Assembly (NCBI RefSeq): GCF_003261175.1
Contig: NZ_QLNP01000003.1
Location: 33,697-97,696, forward strand
Direction of reading: 5' to 3'
Source of the DNA: Arthrobacter globiformis
Lineage (GTDB): Bacteria > Actinomycetota > Actinomycetes > Actinomycetales > Micrococcaceae
Length of the DNA stretch: 64,000 nt
Both the position numbers and the translations under genes were made by a program. Every line of letters starts with the position of its first letter. The stretch's first letter is position 1. The notes under the pieces are model-generated. The model did not search any database and was not told where the DNA came from. It worked only from the letters and a program-made list of their open reading frames with translations. This document shows, in pieces, positions 50,041 to 59,650 of the stretch.

Positions 50041-53000
50041 GCGTTAGCCAGAACGGGCTCCGGCGGTGCCTGGTGGCGCTCGGCCTTCGGCTTGGCGAAC
50101 CTCAGGTACAGCGACGGGACCACGAACAGGTTGAGCAGCGTGGACGTCACCAGCCCGCCGAGGATCACCAGGGCCATGGGATGTTCAATCTCATGGCCGG
50201 GGATGTTCCCCAGGACCACCAGCGGCACCAGGGCAAGTCCCGTGGCCAGGGTGGTCATCAGAATAGGCGAGAGGCGTTCCCCGGCGCCCCGCAGGACCAG
50301 TTCCGGACCGAACTTTTCACCCTCATACTTCTCCAGGTGCTGGCAGTGGTTGACGAGCAGGATGCCGTTCCTGGCGGCGATGCCCATGACCGTCAGGAAG
50401 CCCACAATGGAGCCCAGTGACAGCACGCCTCCGCCCATGAATGCGGCAAACACCCCACCCACCAGGGCAATCGGGAGCGTGAGGATCACCAGCGTGGCCA
50501 GCCGCCAGCTGCCGAAGGCAACCTGCAGCAGCAGGTAGATAACGGCCAGCGCCCCGATGGCGAGCGTCAGCAGGGTCTTGGTCGCCGCCTGCCGCTCCTG
50601 GAACTCACCCAGGATCTGGGTACGGAAGCCCTGCGGCAGCTCCACCTTCTTGAGCCCTTCCTCCATGGCCGCAACCACGTCGCCCAGAGCGCCGTCCCTG
50701 ACGTTGGCTTCGATATCGATCCGTCGGGAGTGCGCGTCACGCTGGATGACGTTCGGGGTCGGTTTCACCTGGACGCTGGCCACATCGGACAGCAGGATCT
50801 TCTGCCCGCTCGGTGTATCGATTGGCAGGTTCCTGATGCTGCTGATATCCGACCGGACCTCTGGCGGGCTCCAGACCTGGACGTCGTAGGCCTTGCCGCC
50901 GCGGTAAACGTCGCCCACCTCCTCGCCGGCCACCATCGTCGCCGCCGCCCGGCGGACGTCGCCCGGCTTCAGCCCGTAGCTCTGGGCTTTGGCCAGATCA
51001 ACCTCGATGTTCAGCTGAGGAATGTCCTTTTGCAGCGCCGTATGGGGGGCCACCGTTCCTTCGGTCTGCTCAAAAATCGTCTGAATCTCCGCAGCCTTTG
51101 AACGCAGGAGGGCCAGGTCGTCCCCGTAAAGCCGGACGACGACGGCGTCGCTGGCACCCGTGAGAACCTCACGGATTCTCTCCTTTAGGTAGGTCTGGAC
51201 GTCGCGCACAATGCCGGGATAGCCGTCCACCACTTCATGGATTGACTTCAGCGTCTTGTCATAGTCCACGGCAGGGTCGATGCTGATCCAGTTCTCACCG
51301 AAGTACACCCCCACGACCTCGTCGGCGTTGAAGGCCTGCCCAATGTGCGAGCCGCAGTTCCGGACCCCCGGGATCGTCAGCAGTTCCTCGCAGGCTTTCT
51401 GGCTAACGCGGTATTCCTCCGTAACCGACGTGCCCGGCTGGGTCAGCCAGTGCATCAGGAAGTCGCGCTCCTTGAAGTCCGGCAGCAGTGACTGCCCGAG
51501 CAGCGGTGCCGTGATGGCACCGATGGCCGCCATGGCACCGAAGGTCGCGTACCCCGCCACGGGCCGCCGCACCATCCGGCTCAGGACCGCGCGGTAGCCC
51601 CGTTTGAGTATCCTCACAAGGGGCGGTTCCTGTTCCTTCAGCGGAACTTTCCGCATGAAGATCAGGGCGAGCGCGGGTGTAACGGTCAGCGCCACAAGCA
51701 TCGACGCCAGCACCGCCAGGGTGTAGGAGATGGCCAGCGGCCTGAAGAAGGCCCCGGTCAGTCCCTGCAGGAAGAAGATCGGCACCGCCGCAGCGATGAT
51801 GATCAGCGTGGCGTAGATGATCGGCCCCCGGACCTCCAGCGAGGCTTCGAGGACCACCGAGGCGGTGGATCTTGTGCCGCCCTCCGCCCGGTGCTGCCGG
51901 AGTCTTCGGATGATGTTCTCGATGTCGATGATCGCATCATCCACCACCACCCCGACGGCAATCACCAGCCCCGCGAGGACCATGGTGTTCACCGATGCTC
52001 CTGTGAGGTAGAGGACGGACGCCGCCGTCACCAGTGACAGCGGGATGGCGATCAGGCTGATCAGCGCCGTGCGCCATTGGAAGAGGAACGCGCCCAGCAC
52101 CAGCACCACGAGGATGCAGCCCAGCATCAGCGCGCGGCTGAGGTTGTTCAGGGACTCCTCGATGAACGTTGCGGGCCGGAAGATCTCCGTATCAACGGTG
52201 ATGCCGCTGAGTCCCGGCTCCATTTGCTGCAGGGCAGCCTCAACGCCCCTCGTGACTTCCAGGGTGTTGCCCCAGGGAAGTTTCTCGACGATGAGCATGA
52301 GCCCTTGGCCCTGGTTGATCACGGCGTCGCCAATGAGCGGCTGATGGTCTTCCACGACGTTGGCCACATCACCCAGGCGGAGCGGCTTCCCGTTCCTCTC
52401 CTCGATGGTGATCTCAGCGAGGTCCTTCGGAGTGGTGATTGGCAGCACGTGCTGGATCCCGACCCGCTGGTTGGGCGTCTCAATGTGGCCGCCGGTGCCG
52501 ATGACGGAACCCGGCGAATACTGCAGCAGGCCGGCGTCGAGGGCGTTGGCGGTGACCTCCATGACCTGGTTCAGGCTGACGTCATTGGCCTTCAGCTTGT
52601 CCGGAATCGCTTGCACCTGCAGCATCTGCAGCCGCTCGCCCCAGATGGCTACATTGGCCACACCCGGGACCCGCAGCAGGTGGGCGCGGATCTTCCAGTA
52701 CGTGATCATGGACATTTCCATGAGCGAACGCTGGTCCGAAGTCAGCCCGATCTTCATGACCCGGCTGGTGGACGACAGCGGCTGCAGGATCACCGGCGGC
52801 GCCGCCCAGGTGGGCAGCGACGGTATGACGTTGGCGATCCGCTCCGAGACCAGCTGGCGGGCCTTAAGCAGGTCCGCTCCCGGGGCGAAAATCAGCACGA
52901 TCGAGGACAGCTGCTCCACGGACTTGGAGCGGATCTCATCCAGACGCTCAACGCCGTTGAGGGCGTCTTCGAGGGGAACGGAAACCAACTGCTCCACCTC

Positions 53001-53174
53001 GGCAGCGGTAAGGCCGATGCAGATAGTCTGAATCTCCACCTTCGGCGGTGCAAATTCGGGAAAGACGTCCACGGAGGCCGTGCTGAGCTGGACGCCGCCG
53101 AACGCCATCATTGCCACCGCGATGGCCACCACCAGGGCGCGGAATTTCAGGCTGAACCCGACAATCCGGCGCAT
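50037..53174 (-). CDS. RND efflux permease, CusA/CzcA-like (subunit B, complete proton relay)
   Basis: A 1045-residue, 12-helix inner-membrane pump with two large extracytoplasmic loops. N-terminus FSLKFRALVVAIAVAMMAFG, VDVFPEFAPPKVEIQT and RSKSVEQLSSIVLIF typify the CusA/CzcA heavy-metal clade. The TM4 motif VVVDDAIIDIENII retains the acidic proton-relay residues and TM10-11 reads VMGIAARNGILLVNH. The start ATG lies one base after the lipoprotein stop. Third gene of the operon from 56783. The substrate (metal ion or organic) is not established; no metal-binding Met triad is asserted. Confidence 0.9.
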   Translation of the reverse strand: MRRIVGFSLKFRALVVAIAVAMMAFGGVQLSTASVDVFPEFAPPKVEIQTICIGLTAAEVEQLVSVPLEDALNGVERLDEIRSKSVEQLSSIVLIFAPGADLLKARQLVSERIANVIPSLPTWAAPPVILQPLSSTSRVMKIGLTSDQRSLMEMSMITYWKIRAHLLRVPGVANVAIWGERLQMLQVQAIPDKLKANDVSLNQVMEVTANALDAGLLQYSPGSVIGTGGHIETPNQRVGIQHVLPITTPKDLAEITIEERNGKPLRLGDVANVVEDHQPLIGDAVINQGQGLMLIVEKLPWGNTLEVTRGVEAALQQMEPGLSGITVDTEIFRPATFIEESLNNLSRALMLGCILVVLVLGAFLFQWRTALISLIAIPLSLVTAASVLYLTGASVNTMVLAGLVIAVGVVVDDAIIDIENIIRRLRQHRAEGGTRSTASVVLEASLEVRGPIIYATLIIIAAAVPIFFLQGLTGAFFRPLAISYTLAVLASMLVALTVTPALALIFMRKVPLKEQEPPLVRILKRGYRAVLSRMVRRPVAGYATFGAMAAIGAITAPLLGQSLLPDFKERDFLMHWLTQPGTSVTEEYRVSQKACEELLTIPGVRNCGSHIGQAFNADEVVGVYFGENWISIDPAVDYDKTLKSIHEVVDGYPGIVRDVQTYLKERIREVLTGASDAVVVRLYGDDLALLRSKAAEIQTIFEQTEGTVAPHTALQKDIPQLNIEVDLAKAQSYGLKPGDVRRAAATMVAGEEVGDVYRGGKAYDVQVWSPPEVRSDISSIRNLPIDTPSGQKILLSDVASVQVKPTPNVIQRDAHSRRIDIEANVRDGALGDVVAAMEEGLKKVELPQGFRTQILGEFQERQAATKTLLTLAIGALAVIYLLLQVAFGSWRLATLVILTLPIALVGGVFAAFMGGGVLSLGSIVGFLTVMGIAARNGILLVNHCQHLEKYEGEKFGPELVLRGAGERLSPILMTTLATGLALVPLVVLGNIPGHEIEHPMALVILGGLVTSTLLNLFVVPSLYLRFAKPKAERHQAPPEPVLANA

Positions 53175-53175
53175 G

Positions 53176-53628
53176 TCAGTGACCCTTTGTGCCGAATTCG
53201 GCGCCGAAAAGTTCCGCGGCACCAACGGTGACAACATCGGTTCCTACAGGCGGACCGGACTGGAGCTGCACCTTGTTGTCTGCAATCTTCTCCACCGTCA
53301 CTGCGGCCCGGATGTAGGTCCGCGGCTGGGGATTGGTGTAGACCCAGGTCTTCCCGTTGGCGTCATAGACCAGTGAGCCGTAGGGCACCTGCAGCGGGCT
53401 GCCTTCACCCTTGGTCACCTTGACCGTGGTCACTCCCAGCCTTTCCACTGCCTTGTCGGTCAGCGTCAGTTTGTTCAGGTCCGGGCCGGCCTTCTCCATG
53501 GTGGACGCTGCCTGCCCGGCGGGCGCCGCGGCGGTTTTCACTGTGGCACATCCGGAGAGGCCAATGGACGCTGTGCAGACCAGCACCAGAACGGAACGCC
53601 AGCCCCCAAATTCACTATTGCTTTTCAT
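53176..53628 (-). CDS. Minimal lipoprotein adaptor for the RND pair
   Basis: A 150-residue lipoprotein. The signal peptide ends in lipobox LSGC (Cys27), anchoring it outside the membrane. The mature part (VPYGSLVYDANGKTWVYTNP; TYIRAAVTVEKIADNKVQLQ; SGPPVGTDVVTVGAAELFGA) matches only the beta-barrel and membrane-proximal end of CusB/HlyD-type fusion proteins; the lipoyl and coiled-coil hairpin parts are missing. In a monoderm there is no outer-membrane channel to reach, so a stub is sensible. ATG overlaps the stop of the upstream pump gene (ATGA). Confidence 0.82.
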   Translation of the reverse strand: MKSNSEFGGWRSVLVLVCTASIGLSGCATVKTAAAPAGQAASTMEKAGPDLNKLTLTDKAVERLGVTTVKVTKGEGSPLQVPYGSLVYDANGKTWVYTNPQPRTYIRAAVTVEKIADNKVQLQSGPPVGTDVVTVGAAELFGAEFGTKGH

Positions 53629-56600
53629 GACAATTCCGACCTCTCTGCCAGAACCGGTCCGTTGTTGATCACCAATGAGCTCCCCCAGTCCGTGTTGGTC
53701 CGTGGACCAATGCGGAGGAAGAGGATCGGCAGAATGAATAGGGTCAGCAGGGCAGTGGTAATAAGCCCGCCCCACACAACCAGCGCCAGCGGAAGGAGCA
53801 TGCCTCCGCCGACCGGCCCGCCGAGCAGCACCAGCGGCACCAGTGCCAGTCCGGTGATCACGGTGGTCAGAACAGTGGGCAGAAGCCGCTCTCCGGCCGC
53901 CTGCCGCATGAGATGTGCCGGCGAATCCGACGGGGCACGGGACTGCAGTGATTGATACGTTCCCATCAGCATGACCACGTCCCTGATTGCCAGGGCGAGC
54001 ACCGCCGCCAGGGCCACCAGCACATACACGGAGCCGAAACCGCCGCTCAGGTCGGCGGCGAGGATTCCGCCTGACAGTGCAACCGGAAGCAGCAGGAAGA
54101 CGAGCCCTGCGAGCCGCCAGTTGCCGAGGACCGTCAGCAGCAGGACCAGGATGCCGGCTGCCGCCGCCAGGGCGAGCCACCAGATCAAGGCACCGGCGGC
54201 CTGCTTTTCGGCGTACTGCGGCGGGATCTCAGCGTGGTATTCCACGGGGAACTGCATTCCCTTGATGGCCGCCTGGACATCCTGCGTGACGTCGCCGAGG
54301 CTGCGGCCCTGGATGTTGGCCACGACGTCGATGCGCCTGGAGGTGTCGTCATGGTGGATCACGGTCTGGTTCGGGCGGAGCGTGACCGTGGCCACGTCAC
54401 CCAGCCGGACCTGCCCGCCTTCAGGCTTGTCAACCATCATGTCGGTGACGCTTGTCAGGCTGTTCCGGGTGTTTTCTGTACCCTTGACGATCACCTGGAA
54501 CACCTTTTGCTGCTCGAACAGGTAGCCGACCTCGATGCCCTGCAGGACGGTGGCAGCCGCGCGCCTCACATCGCCGGGCTTGATGCCCTGCTTCTGTGCC
54601 TTGGCGAGGTCAACCTCGATTTCCGCAACAGGCTGGTCTACCGTGACGTCCACCTGCGGATCAACCACACCGTCCGTACGCGACAGAATCCCGTGGATCT
54701 CGTTTGCCTTCTGCCGGAGGATGTCCAGGTCCACGCCAAACACGCGCACCCTGAACTGGCGGTTGTCGATTTCGCTGGCAGCAGCCACCTGCTGCTCCGG
54801 GTAGGTGGTCACCTTTGCCGTCAGGCCCGGGTAGCCTTCAACAATCTCCTGCACCTCAGCGCGCACGTTGCTGAGGTCTGCGCCGTCCTCCATGGTCACC
54901 CAGAGTTCACCGGCGTTGACGTCGGAGGAGGTATCGGAGGTGATGGCCCGTCCAACGTGGCCGCCCACGGAGGAAACTCCGCGGATTCCGCTGAGCTCTT
55001 CGCTGGCCTTGGTCATGACTCTGTTCATCACGTCTGTCCCCGTGCTTGCCGCCGATGCCCATTCCACAAGGAGGGTCCGGTCGGGAACAGCGGCCACAAC
55101 CGGAAGTTCCCTCGTGGCAGCGGGGACGATGGCAAGTGCCGCAATGGCCAGTGCCGCTGCCGCAAGTGCGAACACTGTGGCCACCGCTCCGGTGAAGGCC
55201 CGCGCCGTGCGCTCGTAGCCGAGCCGGGCTTTGCGGACCACCGAAAGGCTGCGCCGTGGCCGCCGGTGACCCCGCAGCAGCAGGCTCGCCAATGCCGGCG
55301 TCACCGTCAGGGCAACGAGCATCGCCACAGCTGTGGCCAACAGGTAGGACAGCACCAGGGGCTTCAGGAACGCACCCTCCACACCCGGGACAAACAGCGC
55401 CGGCGCGAGGGCAAGGAGAGCGGTAAGTCCGGCGAACAGGACAGGCACGCGGGACCGCTGCAGCCCGTGGGCAAGCAGGGCTTCGCGTGACACCCGATCA
55501 TCGGCCGATTCCCGCCGGAAGCTGTGCAGGTCGGTGATGACATCGCCGATGACGACGAGGAGGGCAAGGACCAGACCCGCGAACGCCATCACATTCAGAA
55601 CCGCTCCTTGGAACTGCAGCACCAGTGCCGCGGCCATGGCCGCCACGGAAATGGCGACGAAGGCCAGCAGGGCGTACCGCCAGGACCGGAATGCGATGCC
55701 AATCAGGGCCGTAACCACCAGGAGGCTGATCAGCAGGGCAAGACCCAGGCTGCCAACAGCGGACTCAACGAATGACGCCGGGCGGAATACCGTGGAGTCG
55801 ACCGTGATGCCGGAAAGGCCTGGACGCAGCCCGTCCAGTACCGCCTCGACCCCCTGCGTCACGTCCGCAACACTCGTGTCGGGGAACTTCTCGATGACCA
55901 GCAGCAGGCCGGGCGACTTGCCGGTGACAGCGTCGCCGATCAGGGGCTGGTGGTCTTCGCTCAGGGTGGTCACATCGGACAGCGTCAGCGTCTTGTCCGC
56001 TGCGCCTTCAACGCTGACCTTGCCGAGGTCTGCCGGCGTCCGGATCGGAAGCACGTGCTGGATGCCGATGCGCTGGTTGGCGGACTCGAGGAAGCCGCCT
56101 GTGCCCGGGGTTGACGCTTCCAGGAAGCTCAGCGGGGATACCCACACCGCATTGCCGGCGGTTTCAACCACCTGGCTAAGGGTGACGTTTTTCGCCTTAA
56201 GTTGCTTCGGGTCCACCTGCACCTGCAGCTGCTGCTCGCGCTGCCCGTAGATGGAGACGTTTGCCACGCCCGGGACGCCCATGAGCGCCGGCTTGAGATC
56301 CCAGCGGGCCAGGACGGACATGTCGATTGGGGACACGTCCTGGGAGGACATCTGCACCATCATGACGCGGCTCGTCGAGGACAGCGGCTGCATCAGCACC
56401 GGCGGAGCTGACACGTTGGGCAGAGCGAAGGCCTGCGTCAGCCGCTCCGCAACGAGCTGCCGGGCACGGAGGATATCGGTGCCAGGCTCAAAAACCATTT
56501 CAATCGAAGAGAGGCCCGGGACTGACTTCGAACGAATTTCGTCGAGCCAGGCAACCCCGTTCAGCAGGTCGGCCTCCATAGGCGAGGTAATGAGCTGTTC

Positions 56601-56783
56601 GACCTCCACGGCGGACAGGCCCAGTGCCTCGGTTTGGATCTCCACATGCGGCGGAGAGAATTCTGGAAGATTATCCACTGGCATTGACGGCAGGGTTGTT
56701 AATCCCAACCCCAGAATGCCGGCAGCAGCGGCTAAAACAATCAATCGAAACTTAAGACTCCAGCGGACAAGCCAACCGGTCAT
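53625..56783 (-). CDS. RND efflux permease-like subunit A with degraded proton relay
   Basis: About 1052 residues, related over its full length to the pump encoded downstream (SLKFRLIVLAAAAGILGLGL; VDNLPEFSPPHVEIQTEALG; RSKSVPGLSSIEMVFEPGTD). In TM4 it reads VVIGDVITDLHSFRR against VVVDDAIIDIENIIRR in the partner: the first Asp is Gly and the Glu is His. TM10-11 is also divergent (LALAIRDVVMLMG). It may be a structural or substrate-binding partner in a mixed trimer. First gene of a three-gene coupled operon. ATG 56783 has GAGG close by; ATG 56798 is possible. Confidence 0.87.
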   Translation of the reverse strand: MTGWLVRWSLKFRLIVLAAAAGILGLGLTTLPSMPVDNLPEFSPPHVEIQTEALGLSAVEVEQLITSPMEADLLNGVAWLDEIRSKSVPGLSSIEMVFEPGTDILRARQLVAERLTQAFALPNVSAPPVLMQPLSSTSRVMMVQMSSQDVSPIDMSVLARWDLKPALMGVPGVANVSIYGQREQQLQVQVDPKQLKAKNVTLSQVVETAGNAVWVSPLSFLEASTPGTGGFLESANQRIGIQHVLPIRTPADLGKVSVEGAADKTLTLSDVTTLSEDHQPLIGDAVTGKSPGLLLVIEKFPDTSVADVTQGVEAVLDGLRPGLSGITVDSTVFRPASFVESAVGSLGLALLISLLVVTALIGIAFRSWRYALLAFVAISVAAMAAALVLQFQGAVLNVMAFAGLVLALLVVIGDVITDLHSFRRESADDRVSREALLAHGLQRSRVPVLFAGLTALLALAPALFVPGVEGAFLKPLVLSYLLATAVAMLVALTVTPALASLLLRGHRRPRRSLSVVRKARLGYERTARAFTGAVATVFALAAAALAIAALAIVPAATRELPVVAAVPDRTLLVEWASAASTGTDVMNRVMTKASEELSGIRGVSSVGGHVGRAITSDTSSDVNAGELWVTMEDGADLSNVRAEVQEIVEGYPGLTAKVTTYPEQQVAAASEIDNRQFRVRVFGVDLDILRQKANEIHGILSRTDGVVDPQVDVTVDQPVAEIEVDLAKAQKQGIKPGDVRRAAATVLQGIEVGYLFEQQKVFQVIVKGTENTRNSLTSVTDMMVDKPEGGQVRLGDVATVTLRPNQTVIHHDDTSRRIDVVANIQGRSLGDVTQDVQAAIKGMQFPVEYHAEIPPQYAEKQAAGALIWWLALAAAAGILVLLLTVLGNWRLAGLVFLLLPVALSGGILAADLSGGFGSVYVLVALAAVLALAIRDVVMLMGTYQSLQSRAPSDSPAHLMRQAAGERLLPTVLTTVITGLALVPLVLLGGPVGGGMLLPLALVVWGGLITTALLTLFILPILFLRIGPRTNTDWGSSLVINNGPVLAERSELS

Positions 56784-57265
56784 AACCTCAGCCCCCATCG
56801 TTATTGGCTTCGGCGGCGTTGCCGGAAACCAATGACTGATGCGCCTCTTCAGGAACGTCCGTAGCGGCGTTGCCACGGACGAGTGCCGAGCTGTCTCCCC
56901 GCAACCCTGCGCAACCCCCGTTGCCGGGGGACACTTCTGGCCACGGGAGTGATGATGGACCGCGGCCAGACTACGAGCGGTGTTTCCTTGCCGGAATCCT
57001 TGCGGGGGTGGATTCCTACAAGGTAAAGACAAGCGAGACCAAGATCATTTTGGCACACCGAAAACTGCAGATCAACGCAACTTCGGTCCCAGAATTGGGT
57101 AATTCTGCGCTACGAAGCGGGTTTATCGTTGCATCAGCGTCGGCAGGAGCCCTCTTGGACCGAACGGACAAGGTCCGCTCCGCAGATGTCACAATCCGGG
57201 CGTCAAATCGGAGTCCCCGCCGCGCCTTCGTTGACTACGGCGGGAACGCCCGCAATGTTAGAGCC
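56784..57265. other. Divergent regulatory region of RND operon and DUF4232 gene
   Basis: No gene was found in this 482-base stretch. It contains a CCCCCG-TTGC-CGGGGG hairpin near 56918-56933, an inverted repeat at 56986-57023 and AT-richer DNA from 57040 to 57190, consistent with promoters for both directions and a long leader for the RND operon. Confidence 0.5.
56986..57023. promoter_or_regulatory. 14-bp interrupted inverted repeat upstream of RND operon
   Basis: CCTTG-cc-GGAATCC (56986-56999) and GGATTCC-ta-CAAGG (57010-57023) are matched arms around a ten-base spacer, some 200 bases before the pump start. A dimeric regulator site or leader hairpin is inferred. Confidence 0.5.
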
Positions 57266-57949
57266 ATGAGGCCTCAGCGAATCACTAACGGACTGATATG
57301 CACGACGGCGGCTGCCGCCCTGGCGCTGCTGCTCACCGCTTGCGGACCAAGCCAGCCCGCCACCCAGGGGACTACGGAACCGGCAACCGGCTCAACCACC
57401 CCGAGCACGCAGGCAGCCCCCGAAACGTCCGCACCGCCGTCGGCCTCTTCTTCGACCTCCCAATCGCAACCGGCTTCGCCAGCTACAACTTCTTCGGCTC
57501 CGGAGGCACCGCAGTCCACCGCCGCCGGCGCCCAGCTGTGCAAGGCCGCAGGACTGAAAGCCACCACGGATGCCACGGGCGGCGGTGCCGCCGGCAGCGT
57601 CTACATGGAGCTGATCCTCACCAACAGCGGCAACGCCTCCTGCCACCTCAAAGGGTTCGCGGGCGTGTCCCTGACCACCGGACCCAACGGGCAGCCGATC
57701 GGGGCCCCGGCCCAGCGCGACAGCTCCGCCGCCGTCCAGGACGTTCTGCTGGCACCCGGGAAATCAGGCACCGCGGTGCTCCGCTACACGCAGGCGGGGA
57801 ATTACCCGGACTGCACCAAGACCCCTGCCGCCGGATTCAGGATCTACCCGCCGGAGGACACGGCATCACTGTTCGTGTCCCGGCCCTCGGATGCCTGCAG
57901 CAACGCCTCCATCGAACTCCTTAGCATCGGTGCATTTCAGACCCGCTAG
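57266..57949 (+). CDS. DUF4232 domain lipoprotein
   Basis: A 227-residue secreted lipoprotein. The signal peptide ends in LLTAC (lipobox Cys), followed by a Ser/Thr/Pro/Ala-rich spacer of about 55 residues. The DUF4232 domain then reads GSVYMELILTNSGNASCHLK, GFAGVSLT and the C-terminal SDACSNASIELLSIGAF, with paired cysteines. Function of the family is unknown; it is an actinobacterial cell-surface module. Divergent from the RND operon across 482 bases. Confidence 0.9.
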   Translation: MRPQRITNGLICTTAAAALALLLTACGPSQPATQGTTEPATGSTTPSTQAAPETSAPPSASSSTSQSQPASPATTSSAPEAPQSTAAGAQLCKAAGLKATTDATGGGAAGSVYMELILTNSGNASCHLKGFAGVSLTTGPNGQPIGAPAQRDSSAAVQDVLLAPGKSGTAVLRYTQAGNYPDCTKTPAAGFRIYPPEDTASLFVSRPSDACSNASIELLSIGAFQTR

Positions 57950-58108
57950 AGCGAAGTTTGCCGCAAGCAACCTGTCCAGTTCCAAGCCTGTTCCGGCCCC
58001 AACTTCGTAAGTACACTTACGATTACGTCGGGGTCCCCGCTGCCAGCGTCGGGCCTGCTGCGGGAACGCCCCGCGACAAAGACGCAGGCCAAAGGCAGGT
58101 TGAGACAC

Positions 58109-59599
58109 GTGACGTCACTCTGGTTGGACCGCACCGACACTTTCACCGGCGACCCGTTCACCCCCGGCGAGTCCTATGACACCGTGGTGGTGGGCGCCGG
58201 CCTGACCGGCCTGACCACGGCACTGTTGCTGGCCCGCTCGGGACAGAACGTGCTTGTCCTGGAAGGGCGCGGCCTGGGCGCCGTAGCCACCGGCAACACC
58301 ACGGCCAAGGTGACCCTGCTGCAGGGCACCGTGCTGTCGTCCCTCCGGCAGCAGTACTCCCAAAAGGTGGTGGACGCCTACGTGTCCGGCAACCGCGAGG
58401 GGCAGGCATGGCTGCTGCGGTACCTGGAGCAGCGCGGCGTGCCGTTCCAGGTACGCGACGCCTACACGTACGCCGCTACCCAACAGGGCACGGAGGCAGT
58501 GCGGGCGGAGCTTACGGCGGCCCTCGCCGCCGATCTGGAGGTGGACTACGTCCGGGATGCGGGTTTGCCGTTCCCTATCCGGGGAGCCGTGCTCCTTCGC
58601 GGGCAGGCCCAGATCAACCCCATGGATGTGCTCACCGCGCTGGCAGAAGACGTCCGGGGCCACGGCGGCAGGATCGTCACAGGGGTGCGGGTGCGGAACG
58701 TCACGGGCGCGGGGCCGTCAACCGTCCATGCTGACCGCGGAGCGGTCCAGGCCGACTCGGTGGTGCTGGCCACGGGCAGCCCCATCCTGAACCGCGGCCT
58801 GTATTTCACCAAGCTCAAGCCGAACCGCTCCTACGCCGCAGCCCTGGAGCTCGCAGGAAACGCGACGCCGCCGGAGGGCATGTACATTTCCGTGGAACAG
58901 CCCGTGCGCTCCATCAGGGATTACCCGGCGGACGGCAAGAATCTTCTGCTGGTAGGCGGCAACGGGCACCCCGTCGGAAGGGCCCGTTCAGAGAAGGAAC
59001 ATCTGGAGAACGTCCTGTCCTGGGCACAGCAGCACTTCCCCGGTGCCACCGTCACCCACACATGGTCCGCGCAGGATTACCAGGCCACCAACCTCATGCC
59101 ATTCTTCGGCAAACTCCCCCGCGGCCGCGGGCGCATCTTCTTCGGCACCGGCTACAACAAGTGGGGCATGACCAATGCGGTGGCCGCGTCCCTGGGCATC
59201 GCCGCGGACATCCTCGGAGGCCAACTGCCGTGGGCCAACACCATCCACCGCAGGGTGACATCACCTCCGGGCGCGGCCTCGGCCGTGACCCTCAACGCGG
59301 GAGTGGCCGCCACATTGGCCAAGGACTGGGGCAGACTGCAGAAGCTTCCTCCGTCGGACGGCACCGTGCCCGAAGAGGGCACCGGCACCGTGACGATGCG
59401 CGAACGGAAGCCGGTGGCCACCTCCACCGTCAACGGAACGACGTGCAGCCTGTCCGCGGTCTGCACGCACTTGGGCGGAATACTGCACTGGAACGACAAC
59501 GAAAAGTCCTGGGACTGCCCGCTGCACGGCTCCCGGTTCAGCAGCGACGGCCAGGTCCTGGAGGGGCCAGCCACCCGCGACCTTCCTCCGGCCGGGTAA
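58109..59599 (+). CDS. FAD-dependent oxidoreductase fused to a Rieske domain
   Basis: A 496-residue two-part enzyme. The DAO-type FAD domain begins DTVVVGAGLTGLTTALLLAR and has GRIFFGTGYNKWGMTNAVAA near its end. The C-terminal about 90 residues form a Rieske [2Fe-2S] domain with ligands in CTHLGGILHWNDNEKSWDCP followed by LHG (C-x-H...C-x2-H). Electrons from oxidation of an amine or similar substrate would pass to the Rieske cluster. GTG 58109 is the likely start (TTG 58100 is possible). Substrate unknown. Stands alone between the DUF4232 gene and lhr. Confidence 0.9.
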   Translation: MTSLWLDRTDTFTGDPFTPGESYDTVVVGAGLTGLTTALLLARSGQNVLVLEGRGLGAVATGNTTAKVTLLQGTVLSSLRQQYSQKVVDAYVSGNREGQAWLLRYLEQRGVPFQVRDAYTYAATQQGTEAVRAELTAALAADLEVDYVRDAGLPFPIRGAVLLRGQAQINPMDVLTALAEDVRGHGGRIVTGVRVRNVTGAGPSTVHADRGAVQADSVVLATGSPILNRGLYFTKLKPNRSYAAALELAGNATPPEGMYISVEQPVRSIRDYPADGKNLLLVGGNGHPVGRARSEKEHLENVLSWAQQHFPGATVTHTWSAQDYQATNLMPFFGKLPRGRGRIFFGTGYNKWGMTNAVAASLGIAADILGGQLPWANTIHRRVTSPPGAASAVTLNAGVAATLAKDWGRLQKLPPSDGTVPEEGTGTVTMRERKPVATSTVNGTTCSLSAVCTHLGGILHWNDNEKSWDCPLHGSRFSSDGQVLEGPATRDLPPAG

Positions 59600-59650
59600 G
59601 ACCGACCTGATGCTTCTATTGGTGTCGGTGCCGTGAGGCATGATGGAGGC

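Noticed and set aside
53629-54180. A long N-terminal extension of the lipoprotein adaptor
   Set aside because: The upstream frame is Arg/Gly-rich shadow of the pump gene; a signal peptide with lipobox begins at 53628 and overlaps the pump stop by ATGA.
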